A stretch of 36,711 bases of DNA from JAQUGA01 sp038210985 (GTDB taxonomy: Bacteria; Bacteroidota; Bacteroidia; Bacteroidales; WCHB1-69). This document shows positions 8,179 to 16,062 of this stretch, piece after piece (positions within the stretch are counted from its first letter, which is position 1; each line of letters begins with the position of its first letter). Location of the stretch: NCBI GenBank assembly GCA_038210985.1, contig JBBQWB010000020.1:1-36711 (forward strand). Reading direction: 5' to 3'. A model generated the notes under the pieces. It saw nothing but the letters and a program-made list of their open reading frames with translations. It made no database searches and had not been told where the DNA came from. A program made the translations under genes and the position numbers.

Positions 8179-8240
8179 TTTGATTATAAAAAACTGATTA
8201 ACAGCATCTGCCAGTGGTCGGAGAAACTTAGTGGAGCGTG

Positions 8241-8498
8241 GCATCTGTTTCGTTAATAGCTTCCTCACTACACTGCGTTTCGTTACCAATGATAGAATTT
8301 TATAACACCCTGATATACAACCGCATGTTGTTAATTTATTTAGTCACTAGGTTTGCTTATTTGTGCGGTCCTGGTGATTCGCCACGGCGAAGTCTAAGCA
8401 ATCCGCAGCCTTCCTTCGACTTCGCCGTGGCGAATCTGGGTGACGGCTCCGTTTGTTCGGATTGCAAATCCGAACTAGCTACTAAATAAAACAGATAC
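8241..8498. repeat. Non-coding element with imperfect terminal inverted repeats and a 19-bp hairpin
   Basis: GCATCTGTTTCGTTAATAG (8241-8259) resembles the reverse complement of 8479-8498 (GTATCTGTTTTATTTAGTAG). Inside, GATTCGCCACGGCGAAGTC (8376-8394) and its exact reverse complement (8418-8436) form a 19-bp stem, and 8451-8476 is the second copy of the 26-base palindromic repeat. A further copy of the 19-mer lies at 13589-13607. The short open frame across it has no similarity to a known protein and is made partly of the repeats. I infer a MITE-like or composite repeat element. Confidence 0.6.
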
Positions 8499-8514
8499 AA
8501 AACTCTATTCGACA

Positions 8515-9375
8515 TTACTTTCCATAATCGGGCATGTTTTGAAAGTCGGTGCGAATATTTTTATTATAACCAATCAAAAACCCTTCAAGTTTCTTTAGTG
8601 TTTTGTATTGTTTAACCCTATCTTGCCCTTCTCTAAAACTAACAAAAGGACCAATGGTATATTTGTAATAACCCAGATGTCGTTCCACAAAAACAGCATC
8701 ATTTCCAATTAAATATTTTTCAAAATCGCCTGGGTTTTGAGGCGATTTTGATGCACTAACCTGAATTCGATAGAAATAATCAAACACTTTTGTAGTATCT
8801 GGTTTTGTAATAAGATTATCTTCAACAATTTCGGATATCTTGCCAATTACTGGTACTAAAGGAATCGAATCTTCGCCACAAGCAACTTCTCCATTTATTG
8901 GACTTACGGATTTAAAAGAAAAGGTATAAGGAGCATTATTTATTAAAACCGGACAGGATTTAAACAAAAATTTTAGCAACTTATTATTTCCATCTAAGGT
9001 CATAAAAGCCGCTTCGCCCATATGAAAAGTTCCCTGAACATCCAAAGGAGCAATAATTTCAAACGAAAACTTTAACACTGTATCGGCAGGAAGAGATTGC
9101 CAAATAAGAGTTACCATGTCGCTTGTTTCGATGGTGTGAAAATCTACGACATCGCTTTTGCTGATTTTAAAATCGGGAGGAATTCGTTGTTGAAATCGAG
9201 CAATTTTGGAAGGAGTTATGCCATGAATTTCGTAATTAAAAACAAAAGCACGCTTGTTGTCAATTTTATTTTCGATTTTACGAAACGTTTGTTGCGAAAA
9301 TCCACTCGAATAGCAAAAAATCAATACAAGAATTAATGTTTTTTTAAAAATCTTTATCCACGAACTTAAATCCAT
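8515..9375 (-). CDS. Secreted protein with SPOR-like C-terminal domain
   Basis: From the ATG at 9375 the product is 286 residues with an N-terminal signal peptide (KTLILVLIFCYSSGFSQ, cleavage likely just before or after SQQ). The middle (about 30-165) is beta-rich, with no family I can name. The C-terminal 75 residues (YFYRIQVSASKSPQNPGDFE ... LGYYKYTIGPFVSFREGQD) have the alternating pattern of a SPOR domain, which binds denuded peptidoglycan glycan strands. It likely acts in the periplasm. The alternative start seven codons upstream (9396) is possible but places extra residues before a normal signal peptide. It lies 122 bases downstream of rnr on the same strand. Confidence 0.7.
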   Translation of the reverse strand: MDLSSWIKIFKKTLILVLIFCYSSGFSQQTFRKIENKIDNKRAFVFNYEIHGITPSKIARFQQRIPPDFKISKSDVVDFHTIETSDMVTLIWQSLPADTVLKFSFEIIAPLDVQGTFHMGEAAFMTLDGNNKLLKFLFKSCPVLINNAPYTFSFKSVSPINGEVACGEDSIPLVPVIGKISEIVEDNLITKPDTTKVFDYFYRIQVSASKSPQNPGDFEKYLIGNDAVFVERHLGYYKYTIGPFVSFREGQDRVKQYKTLKKLEGFLIGYNKNIRTDFQNMPDYGK

Positions 9376-9418
9376 TTTAACTATTATATTTTTCACACTT
9401 CAAATCCATCTATTTTAT

Positions 9419-9443
9419 GTTGGTTGAGCTCGTCGAAACCAAC
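9419..9443. repeat. Short hairpin repeat between rnr and the SPOR-like gene
   Basis: GTTGGTT (9419-9425) pairs with AACCAAC (9437-9443) around a GAGCTC-containing centre. Its core, TTTCGACGAGCTCAACC on the minus strand, recurs in diverged form at 13651-13667 and 20811-20828, so it is a dispersed repeat. Confidence 0.55.
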
Positions 9444-9497
9444 ATTATAAATTTTTTTTATTCTAACTCACAAGTTGTTTTCACTCAAATTCCAGTT

Positions 9498-11666
9498 TTA
9501 CAATTCACTAACAAGCTCAAAATCCATCTGTTTTTTAAACAAATCCACATTTCTAACTTTTATCTTAACCTTGTCACCTAGTCGATATACCTTGCCATAT
9601 CTCATTCCAACCATTTGATAATTGTCTTCATCCAGATTGTAAAAATCGTCGAGCATACGTTTTACCGAAACCAGACCTTCGCATTTATTATCAATAATTT
9701 CGATAAACAATCCCCATTTACTCACACCCGAAATTAGTCCATCGAATTCGTACCCAATTTTATCGGATAAATATTCGGCTTGTTTGTATTTTACCGAAGC
9801 CCTTTCGGCTTCGGCTGCTTTAATTTCCATAATAGAAGAATGTTTACATTGCTCTTCCAAAAAGTCGGAATTACTCACTTTTTGATTATTCAAATAAGTT
9901 TCCAGTAAACGATGCACCATCAAGTCGGGGTAACGGCGAATGGGCGAAGTAAAATGGGTATAGAATTTAAAACCAAGTCCATAATGGCCAATGTTTTCTG
10001 TAGAATAATGTGCTTTTGACATGGTTCGAACGGCAATTGATTCAATCATATTTTGTTCGCCTTTTCCTTTGGTGTCTTCAAAAAGCTGATTAAGAGAGCT
10101 TGCCAAAACTTTTCGGGAAGTCATTTTAATTGAATATCCCAATTTTTTCAGAAACACCGAAAAAGTAGCCAATTTGTCTTTATTTGGCTCATCATGAATT
10201 CGATATACAAACACTTTTTCTTTTCCTTTTTGAGCTTGTTCGCCAATATATGTTGCTACTTTTCGATTAGCTAACAACATAAATTCTTCAATTAAATGGT
10301 TCGAATCTTTAATTTCTTTAATGTAAACCCCGATAGGTTTTGCATTTTCGTCTAAATCAAATTTCACCTCTGTCGATTCAAAGTTTATGGCACCGCCGCT
10401 AAAGCGAGTTTCACGAAGTTTTTTAGCCAATTTATCAAATGTAAGCATCTCTTCGATGTAGTCGCCACGTTTAAATTCAATAATATCTTGAGCTTCCTCG
10501 TAAGTGTATCTTCGGCACGAGCGAATCACTGTTTTGCCAAACCATTCGTTGTAAACATGAGCATTTTCGTCCATTTCAAAAACGGACGAGAAACACAATT
10601 TGTCTTCATCGGGTCGAAGGGAACAAACTTTGTTTGATAATTTTTCGGGCAACATTGGGATGGTTCTGTCCACCAAATATACCGATGTTGCACGCAGATA
10701 AGCCTCTTTTTCGATGAGCGAATCGGGTGTAACATAATGAGAAACATCGGCAATGTGAACTCCAATTTCGTAATGACCATTTTCGAGTTTTCTCAACGAA
10801 ATAGCATCGTCAAAATCTTTGGCATCAAGAGGGTCGATGGTGATGGTAAATATCTTGCGAAAATCTCTGCGATTTTTAAGTTCGGTGTCCGAAATTTCTT
10901 CGGGAATTTCTTCGGCAGCTTTTTCAACTTCAGGAGGAAAAGAAAGAGGAAAATCGATTCCAGCTAAAATGGATTTCATTTCCACATCGTTGTTTCCAGG
11001 CATTCCCAAAACTTCGCTCACTTCTCCTATCGGATTTTTAGAATGTTCCGACCAATCAAGCATTTTTACAATTACTTTTTCTCCATTTCGTGCCCCTTTT
11101 AGCATGTCGTTTGGAATTAAAATATCCACAGGCATTTGGTTGCTATCGGGAACAAAATATGAAATGCGAGCACCAATCTGCATGTTTCCAACAAAATTTG
11201 TCTTTGCTCGTTCAACAACCTCAACAATACGTCCTTCGGTTTTTTTATTTTTCCGTTTTGGAAAAAGATGAACTCGAACCTTATCGCCATTTAACGCACG
11301 ATTTGTGTTTAACGGAGCAATAAAAATATCTTCCATCGACTCGTCGTCAAGCATTACGTATGCTTTTCCAGTTTGTTTCATATCTACAATTCCTTCGATG
11401 GAGGATGCCGAAGTTTGAGCATTGAGTAAAAGTGGATTAAACTTGAACTTTCCTCGATTCATGTCTAACAAGCTTCCTTGCTCAACCCATTGTTCGATAG
11501 CCCAAATAATTCTTTCGCGAGAAATTTTATCGCTTATGCCCATCATTTTCGACACCTGTTTGTAGTTCAACGATCGGTATGCATCGTTAAAAAAGACATT
11601 TAACACCTCTTTTTTTAGCGTTTCCTGAACTTCTTTATTGTGATTGTTTTTTTTTTCTTTTGACAT
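9498..11666 (-). CDS. rnr: Ribonuclease R
   Basis: A 722-residue RNase II/R family 3'-5' exoribonuclease that degrades structured RNA processively. Domains in order: an N-terminal winged-helix-like part (about 10-80), two cold-shock RNA-binding domains (about 85-245), the RNB catalytic domain (about 265-595) with the magnesium-binding signature ITIDPLDAKDFDDAIS (275-290), and a C-terminal S1 domain (about 640-720, GLISGVSKWGLFIEI). Motifs RIHDEPNKDKL and HFTSPIRRYPDLMVHRLL support the assignment. Length is within the normal range. Its ATG overlaps the stop of the upstream MTH1187-family gene by one base (TAATG), so the two are probably translationally coupled. Confidence 0.95.
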   Translation of the reverse strand: MSKEKKNNHNKEVQETLKKEVLNVFFNDAYRSLNYKQVSKMMGISDKISRERIIWAIEQWVEQGSLLDMNRGKFKFNPLLLNAQTSASSIEGIVDMKQTGKAYVMLDDESMEDIFIAPLNTNRALNGDKVRVHLFPKRKNKKTEGRIVEVVERAKTNFVGNMQIGARISYFVPDSNQMPVDILIPNDMLKGARNGEKVIVKMLDWSEHSKNPIGEVSEVLGMPGNNDVEMKSILAGIDFPLSFPPEVEKAAEEIPEEISDTELKNRRDFRKIFTITIDPLDAKDFDDAISLRKLENGHYEIGVHIADVSHYVTPDSLIEKEAYLRATSVYLVDRTIPMLPEKLSNKVCSLRPDEDKLCFSSVFEMDENAHVYNEWFGKTVIRSCRRYTYEEAQDIIEFKRGDYIEEMLTFDKLAKKLRETRFSGGAINFESTEVKFDLDENAKPIGVYIKEIKDSNHLIEEFMLLANRKVATYIGEQAQKGKEKVFVYRIHDEPNKDKLATFSVFLKKLGYSIKMTSRKVLASSLNQLFEDTKGKGEQNMIESIAVRTMSKAHYSTENIGHYGLGFKFYTHFTSPIRRYPDLMVHRLLETYLNNQKVSNSDFLEEQCKHSSIMEIKAAEAERASVKYKQAEYLSDKIGYEFDGLISGVSKWGLFIEIIDNKCEGLVSVKRMLDDFYNLDEDNYQMVGMRYGKVYRLGDKVKIKVRNVDLFKKQMDFELVSEL

Positions 11667-11977
11667 TATATGTTCACCTTTCCAATTTTTTGTTCAATGG
11701 ATTTTATTTTTGTTTTCATGCGATTGCTTTTCCCTTTTTGAATATCCAATTTAATGGAGGAATAAATTCGCTTGCAATCGGGAGCTAAACACTCTTCGGC
11801 TTTGGCAATCAGTTCAAGAGCTTCGGGCATTTCTTCCGTTTCAAAAATAGTTCCCATTGGGGTAAGTTGATACGAAACCCCACTTTCGGAAATCATTTTT
11901 ATAATTCGACTAACATATTCACTTACACTTTCGCCTTTATCGGTCGGAAACATTGCAAATTCAACTAATACTGACAT
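11666..11977 (-). CDS. MTH1187-family (DUF77) thiamine-binding protein
   Basis: A 103-residue protein with the family pattern: an N-terminal strand MSVLVEFAMFPTDKGESVSEYV, the segment SGVSYQLTPMGTIFE, and the helix EALELIAKAEECLAPDCKRIY. Members of this family form small ferredoxin-fold oligomers and bind thiamine or related ligands; the physiological role in Bacteroidota is unsettled. It is the first gene of a two-gene unit with rnr, overlapping it by one base. A -7 box lies upstream at 11998-12005. Confidence 0.8.
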   Translation of the reverse strand: MSVLVEFAMFPTDKGESVSEYVSRIIKMISESGVSYQLTPMGTIFETEEMPEALELIAKAEECLAPDCKRIYSSIKLDIQKGKSNRMKTKIKSIEQKIGKVNI

Positions 11978-11997
11978 AATAGATTGTTTATTTAATA

Positions 11998-12005
11998 CAA
12001 ACCTA
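11998..12005 (-). promoter_or_regulatory. -7 promoter box for the MTH1187-rnr unit
   Basis: TAGGTTTG on the minus strand matches TAnnTTTG, 20 bases upstream of the ATG at 11977. Confidence 0.5.
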
Positions 12006-12331
12006 CACAGAAAAAACCAATCAGAAATCTTAATTATTTAAAAATGTTAACGGCTCATTGTTAGAAAACCACCAAAGAAAAAAAGTATTTGATGATTATA
12101 TATAGGAGTACGGATGATTTTTATGCAAAAAAAGTAGCAACTGAGAATGCATGACAAATTAGAAACTTTTTGTTTAAAAAGGAAAATCTACACTGTTTTT
12201 TCTGTGAAACACTGTGCTTTTCGCTTTAGCGAACTGTGTAATAAAATATCAACGAAATTTGGTATTAAACTTTACATTTCAGTTTTTTGAACCATGGTTT
12301 TTTTTAATTCCCAATAGAAACAAAAAAAAAC
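12006..12331. other. Gene-free stretch between the MTH1187-rnr promoter and the tRNA
   Basis: About 325 AT-rich bases. I see no supported gene; the one open frame here runs into the tRNA and has no protein similarity. A small hairpin TTCGC-TTTA-GCGAA lies near 12220-12233 in a stretch with repeated ACTGTG words. Nothing else was identified. Confidence 0.5.
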
Positions 12332-12339
12332 TATTTTTG
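12332..12339 (+). promoter_or_regulatory. -7 promoter box for the tRNA gene
   Basis: TATTTTTG matches TAnnTTTG, ending 12 bases before the mature tRNA 5' end. Confidence 0.5.
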
Positions 12340-12351
12340 CAAAAGAATATT

Positions 12352-12425
12352 GGCTCCGTAGTTCAGCTGAATAGAACGTCAGATTCCGGTTCTGAAGGTC
12401 GTGGGTTTGAATCCCTCCGGGGTCA
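12352..12425 (+). tRNA. tRNA-Arg (anticodon CCG)
   Basis: A 74-base cloverleaf. The acceptor stem GGCTCCG pairs with CGGGGTC (two G-U pairs) with discriminator A at 12425. The D stem is GTTC/GAAC, the anticodon stem TCAGA/TCTGA closes the loop TTCCGGT with anticodon CCG, and the T arm is GTGGG-TTTGAAT-CCCTC. The 3' CCA is not encoded, which is common in this phylum. It reads CGG arginine codons, rare in this AT-rich sequence. It stands alone with its own promoter box and terminator. Confidence 0.93.
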
Positions 12426-12430
12426 CTAGT

Positions 12431-12467
12431 AAATCACATTTGGTATTAAATCAAGTGTGATTTTTTG
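12431..12467 (+). terminator. Terminator after tRNA-Arg
   Basis: AAATCACA (12431-12438) pairs with TGTGATTT (12456-12463), followed by a T-run. It begins five bases after the mature tRNA 3' end. Confidence 0.6.
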
Positions 12468-12826
12468 TTTTAAAACCCTCGATATTATCTCCGATTTATT
12501 TACCACAAATCATCATTTTATCAAGCATTAATTTTAGACCAAAAATCTAAAATGTTAACGTCAGGTTAAAGAAGTTTGCATTAAAATTGCTTAAAAACAC
12601 CCCTTTGTTTCATTTTGCAACAAAAATTTATACGATTTTGTAACTAAAAAATTAAGATTTCAATGTGTTTTTTCGACAAATAAAGATTTTATTTAAAAAC
12701 AAACGAAAAAAGAGTAATCGTTAACAAAAGAACCTTTTTATATATACCTGAAAATCAGCTTCTAAATTATTTTTCAAAAATTAACAATTTTTTTGATAAA
12801 AAAGTTATTTGCTAATTTTTTTTTAT
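12468..12826. other. AT-rich gene-free stretch before the TPR gene
   Basis: About 360 bases with very low GC content and many homopolymer A/T runs. I find no open frame, RNA gene or strong hairpin. The only element I can support is the promoter box just after it. Confidence 0.5.
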
Positions 12827-12834
12827 TAATTTTG
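12827..12834 (+). promoter_or_regulatory. -7 promoter box for the TPR gene
   Basis: TAATTTTG matches TAnnTTTG, ending 29 bases before the ATG at 12864. Confidence 0.5.
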
Positions 12835-12863
12835 CGGTGTTAAAAATCAAACAAAAAGACAAA

Positions 12864-13388
12864 ATGAAAATAAATGTTATAGCAACCTTAGTTTTAGTAG
12901 TTTTTTTAGGAAGCTTTACTAGTCTTTTTTCAATTAACGATTTTGGCAATTCAATCGAAATAGCGAAAGAAAAAATCAATAAAAGCAATTTTAAAGGTGC
13001 GGTTAAAGATTTAAACATTGTTATAGCCGAAATGCCAAACAATGCAGAAGCATATTATTATAGAGCGGTTGCATATTTCAACTTAAGAAAAAATGATGAA
13101 GCAATAAAAGATTTAGAAATTGCCATTGCTATTGATCATAAACAAGCAAAGTATTATTACATGAAAGCAATTGCTCATGCCGATCAGGACGAATTCAAAA
13201 AAGCCTATCGTGAGATGATAAAAGCAGTTGAAATAGAGGATACCAACGCCGATTATTTTTTATTAAGAGCCGAAATTGAACTTGAACTTAATTATATGAC
13301 CGATGCAGTTCAGGATTGGGAAAAAGCAGCTTCGTTAGGCTCAGTTAAAGCAAAAGATTATTTAAAAATCTATTCCAAAGACGTTTAA
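12864..13388 (+). CDS. Exported TPR-repeat protein
   Basis: A 174-residue protein with an N-terminal signal peptide or anchor (MKINVIATLVLVVFLGSFTS) followed by about four tetratricopeptide repeats. Repeat units are visible as AKEKINKSNFKGAVKDLNIV, NNAEAYYYRAVAYFNLRKND, YYYMKAIAHADQDEFKKAYR and YFLLRAEIELELNYMTDAVQ; each has the small/large residue pattern of paired helices. TPR arrays serve as protein-docking surfaces; the partner cannot be inferred. I chose the ATG at 12864 because the signal peptide begins there; the frame also extends 27 bases upstream to a weaker start. It is monocistronic, with its own promoter box and a strong terminator. Confidence 0.75.
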   Translation: MKINVIATLVLVVFLGSFTSLFSINDFGNSIEIAKEKINKSNFKGAVKDLNIVIAEMPNNAEAYYYRAVAYFNLRKNDEAIKDLEIAIAIDHKQAKYYYMKAIAHADQDEFKKAYREMIKAVEIEDTNADYFLLRAEIELELNYMTDAVQDWEKAASLGSVKAKDYLKIYSKDV

Positions 13389-13408
13389 TTCTAACAATTA
13401 ATATATGT

Positions 13409-13442
13409 AAAAAGACTTCGAATAATTCGAAGTCTTTTTTTT
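13409..13442 (+). terminator. Strong terminator after the TPR gene
   Basis: AAAGACTTCGAA (13411-13422), loop TAA, then TTCGAAGTCTTT (13426-13437) form a perfect 12-bp stem with a T-run. The symmetry allows action in both directions. Confidence 0.85.
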
Positions 13443-13690
13443 ATTTCTTTTGGTAGTTCGCCGTTGCAAATTAATCACCATTCAAAGAAAATATTGAGCT
13501 CGGAGTTAGAGCTTGACAATAAATGGATTAAACCTTAGCTGTCATCCTGAGCTTGTCAAAAAACGAGTAATACCTTAGCCGTCATCCTGATTCGCCACGG
13601 CGAAGTCGAAGGAGACGGAAACCTTACACATTCATGCTTCGACGGGCTCAATCGTTAGAGAAGATTTCGACGAGCTCAATCACCAGATTG
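13443..13690. repeat. Patchwork of dispersed repeats between the TPR gene and pruA
   Basis: About 250 gene-free bases. They hold two GTCATCCTGA words (13541 and 13581), the GATTCGCCACGGCGAAGTC 19-mer at 13589-13607 shared with 8376-8394, and two versions of the TTCGACGRGCTCAATC repeat (about 13638-13653 and 13660-13676). No open frame of interest is present. It appears to be a hot spot for short palindromic repeats. Confidence 0.6.
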
Positions 13691-13693
13691 TTT

Positions 13694-15322
13694 TTAAACC
13701 TTCATAAAAGGGTACTTAAAGTCAGATGCAGGAACAAACGTTTCTTTTATGGTTCGTGGATTAATCCACCTAATTAAATTTAATTGACCACCCGCTTTGT
13801 CGTTGGTTCCCGACGCCCTAGAGCCACCAAAAGGCTGTAAGCCAACCATCGCTCCAGTTGGTTTGTCGTTAATGTAAAAATTACCAGCAGCATATTTTAA
13901 AATACTCATTGCGGTATTAATTGCATATCTGTCAACGGCAAAGATGGCACCAGTTAGTGCATATGGCGAGGTAGCATCACAAATTTTTAAAGTGTTTTCA
14001 AATTCCTCATCTTCATAAACATAGATGGTCATTACAGGACCAAAAATTTCTTCTTTCATGCTTATAAAGTCAGGATTTTTAGTTAAAATTAAGGTTGGTT
14101 CAATAAAATAACCAATAGTTTTATCCCCATTTCCGCCAAAAATTATTTCCGCATCCTCACTTTCTTTTGCTTTTTGAATGTACGACATCACGTTATCAAA
14201 TGATTTTTCATCAATAACAGCATTCATGAAATTGCTAAAATCGTTCACATCTCCCACTTTTACATCCATTAATTGCCTTAGGGTTAATGTTTTAATTTCA
14301 CTCCAAAGCGATTTGGGAATATACGAGCGTGAAGCTGCCGAACATTTTTGTCCTTGATACTCAAAAGCACCTCGCACAATAGCTGTGGCAACGTGGATAG
14401 GAGTAGCCGAAGGATGGACAAAAATAAAATCCTTTCCACCTGTTTCGCCAACAATTCGAGGATACGATTTATATTGTCCAATATTTAAAGCTATGGTTTT
14501 CCATATATTATTAAACGTTGAGGTAGAACCCGTAAAATGAACGCCAGCTAAGTCGCGATGATTTAATGCAATACCTGCAATCATAGCTCCTTCGCCAGGA
14601 ATAAAGTTAATAACTCCTGCGGGTAATCCTGCTTCTTCAAAAATTTTCATCAATATATAATTTGAAAGCAAAGACGTTGAAGACGGTTTCCACAATGTGG
14701 TGTTGCCCATTAAAACTGGCGCCATGTTGAGGTTTGATGCAATAGCCGTAAAATTAAACGGACTTATGGCAAGAATAAAGCCTTCTAAGGATCGATATTC
14801 CGACCTGTTTAACTGGTCAAATCCCGAACGTGGCTGACCCGAGTATATTTCGGATGCAAAGTAGGCATTATATCTTAAAAAATCGATGGTTTCGCAAGCA
14901 GCATCTATTTCGGCTTGATATGCATTTTTTCCTTGACCTAAAATGGTAGCAGCGTTCAATAAATGTCGGTATTTTACCGAAATCAACTCTGCTGCTTTGG
15001 TTGTAACCGAAGCTCTTTCAATCCACGAAAATTCAGACCACTTTTTTCTAGCCTCCAATGCCGAATCAATTGCCATTTTTACCTCTTTTTCGCCTGCTTT
15101 ATGGTATTTTGCCAAAACATGCTTGTGGTTATGTGGCATTACCACTTCGCCCATATTGCCTGTTTTTATTTCCTTACCTCCAATAATTAACGGAATTTCG
15201 GTAATAGTGGAACTGAGTTTTTTTATCTCAGCTAGCAATTTACGATGCGACGAACTGCGTTGAGTATAGGAAAGGATTTTTTCGTTTTCGGGTATTTCGA
15301 ATTTAAAAACTGTGTTGTTCAT
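13694..15322 (-). CDS. pruA: L-glutamate gamma-semialdehyde (delta-1-pyrroline-5-carboxylate) dehydrogenase
   Basis: A 542-residue aldehyde dehydrogenase of the monofunctional, eukaryote-like P5CDH type, which oxidises glutamate semialdehyde to glutamate with NAD+ in proline and arginine catabolism. Landmarks are the N-terminal PHNHKHVLAKYHKAG region, ISPFNFTAIASNLNMAPVLMGN, WKPSSTSLLSN (cofactor binding), FTGST, the general base E293 in VGETGGKDF, and the catalytic C327 in YQGQKCSAASR. The C-terminal NDKPTGAMVGLQPFGGSRAS matches the family. The length is normal for this type. No proline dehydrogenase (putA/prodh) gene is adjacent. It is convergent with the TPR gene, with repeats and a terminator between. 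Confidence 0.93.
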   Translation of the reverse strand: MNNTVFKFEIPENEKILSYTQRSSSHRKLLAEIKKLSSTITEIPLIIGGKEIKTGNMGEVVMPHNHKHVLAKYHKAGEKEVKMAIDSALEARKKWSEFSWIERASVTTKAAELISVKYRHLLNAATILGQGKNAYQAEIDAACETIDFLRYNAYFASEIYSGQPRSGFDQLNRSEYRSLEGFILAISPFNFTAIASNLNMAPVLMGNTTLWKPSSTSLLSNYILMKIFEEAGLPAGVINFIPGEGAMIAGIALNHRDLAGVHFTGSTSTFNNIWKTIALNIGQYKSYPRIVGETGGKDFIFVHPSATPIHVATAIVRGAFEYQGQKCSAASRSYIPKSLWSEIKTLTLRQLMDVKVGDVNDFSNFMNAVIDEKSFDNVMSYIQKAKESEDAEIIFGGNGDKTIGYFIEPTLILTKNPDFISMKEEIFGPVMTIYVYEDEEFENTLKICDATSPYALTGAIFAVDRYAINTAMSILKYAAGNFYINDKPTGAMVGLQPFGGSRASGTNDKAGGQLNLIRWINPRTIKETFVPASDFKYPFMKV

Positions 15323-15421
15323 ATAAATTTCAATTTGGAATAACTATAAACAAACATCTTGAGGTTTTGTTCTTACGCCCAAAATCATCCTTTTAGAAAA
15401 AACTATTAATTGTTAAAAAAT

Positions 15422-15461
15422 ATTTATAGAAAATAATAGTAATTTATAGAAAATAATAGTA
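15422..15461. repeat. Exact 20-bp tandem repeat over the promoter of the RAMA-like gene
   Basis: ATTTATAGAAAATAATAGTA occurs twice head-to-tail (15422-15441 and 15442-15461) with no mismatch. The last two bases of the second copy are the first two of the -7 box. The 20-base period is about two helical turns, which would place two identical protein-binding faces on the same side of the DNA across the -33 region. Confidence 0.85.
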
Positions 15462-15467
15462 TATTTG
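15460..15467 (+). promoter_or_regulatory. -7 promoter box for the RAMA-like/vWA pair
   Basis: TATATTTG is an exact TAnnTTTG match, ending 15 bases before the ATG at 15483. The upstream promoter half is covered by the tandem 20-mers, so a repressor or autoregulator binding there is likely. Confidence 0.65.
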
Positions 15468-15482
15468 CGTAAATTTTAGAAT

Positions 15483-16025
15483 ATGAAAAAGAATATTGAC
15501 ATAGATATTGAAGTTTATAAATGTATTGAAACGGCTAGAATTGATTTTGAAGAATCACAAAATGACATTTTGCGTAGATTATTAGAAATTGATGTAATAG
15601 AAGAAAAAGAAAAGAGAGTTGAATTAAATTTAACATCAAGTTTATCAAATATTGTTATGAGTATTAGTCCACAAGTTAAAGAACCAAGTGATGAAATACA
15701 GAACTATCAAAAATTATTACTAAAAAGAAGTTTTAAAAATATTCGGATTGAAAGTCATCGAGACTGGATTTACAATGGTGTGAGACTTTCGGAAGGAACC
15801 CTTCTTCAAAAATGGTATCAGGGAAAAAAGTACGAAGCGGTAATACAAAATGGAGCCATCTATTTTGATGGACAAAGTTATCAATCGCCATCAACTGCCG
15901 CAATGGCTATAGCAAAAGGAACAAATGTTAACGGTTGGAATTTTTGGGAATATTTTGACAAAAACAATGGTCAATGGCAAAAAATTGGAGAGTTACGGAC
16001 TTCAAACAATGAAAATAATACATAA
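15483..16025 (+). CDS. SeqA-N-like / RAMA-like domain protein
   Basis: A 180-residue protein I cannot assign to a studied gene. Residues 1-37 (KNIDIDIEVYKCIETARIDF, then ESQNDILRRLLEID) resemble the N-terminal oligomerisation module of SeqA: a short strand, a helix, and the SxxDILRRLL helix. Residues about 92-172 (SHRDWIYNGVRLSEGTLLQK, YEAVIQNGAIYFDGQSYQSP, STAAMAIAKGTNVNGWNFWE, then GQWQKIGELR) match the pattern of the RAMA domain (restriction enzyme adenine methylase associated): small-residue turn, SPSxAA helix, NGWxFW and terminal LxELR. The family is thought to act in recognising modified DNA; that role here is inference. It starts right after a promoter covered by a tandem repeat and is followed 37 bases later by the vWA gene, probably in one transcript. 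An N-terminal ribbon-helix-helix-like fold would also fit autoregulation. Confidence 0.6.
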   Translation: MKKNIDIDIEVYKCIETARIDFEESQNDILRRLLEIDVIEEKEKRVELNLTSSLSNIVMSISPQVKEPSDEIQNYQKLLLKRSFKNIRIESHRDWIYNGVRLSEGTLLQKWYQGKKYEAVIQNGAIYFDGQSYQSPSTAAMAIAKGTNVNGWNFWEYFDKNNGQWQKIGELRTSNNENNT

Positions 16026-16062
16026 AACAAGTTAATATGATTAGTGTTTAAAACAAACAAAA

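Noticed and set aside
8238..8489. 83-codon plus-strand frame
   Set aside because: It is composed of palindromic repeat sequence, has no family pattern, and overlaps the inverted-repeat element.
10819..11271. 150-codon frame antisense to rnr
   Set aside because: It is fully inside rnr on the other strand, with no ribosome-binding context or family pattern.
12352..12425. tRNA-Arg as an integration site for a genomic island
   Set aside because: No integrase gene and no repeated tRNA 3' end was found in the window.
12214..12429. 71-codon frame covering the tRNA
   Set aside because: Its C-terminal part is the tRNA-Arg gene itself, and there is no protein similarity.
13443..13690. CRISPR array
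   Set aside because: The repeated words are unequal, unevenly spaced and partly palindromic, with no constant repeat/spacer unit and no cas gene.
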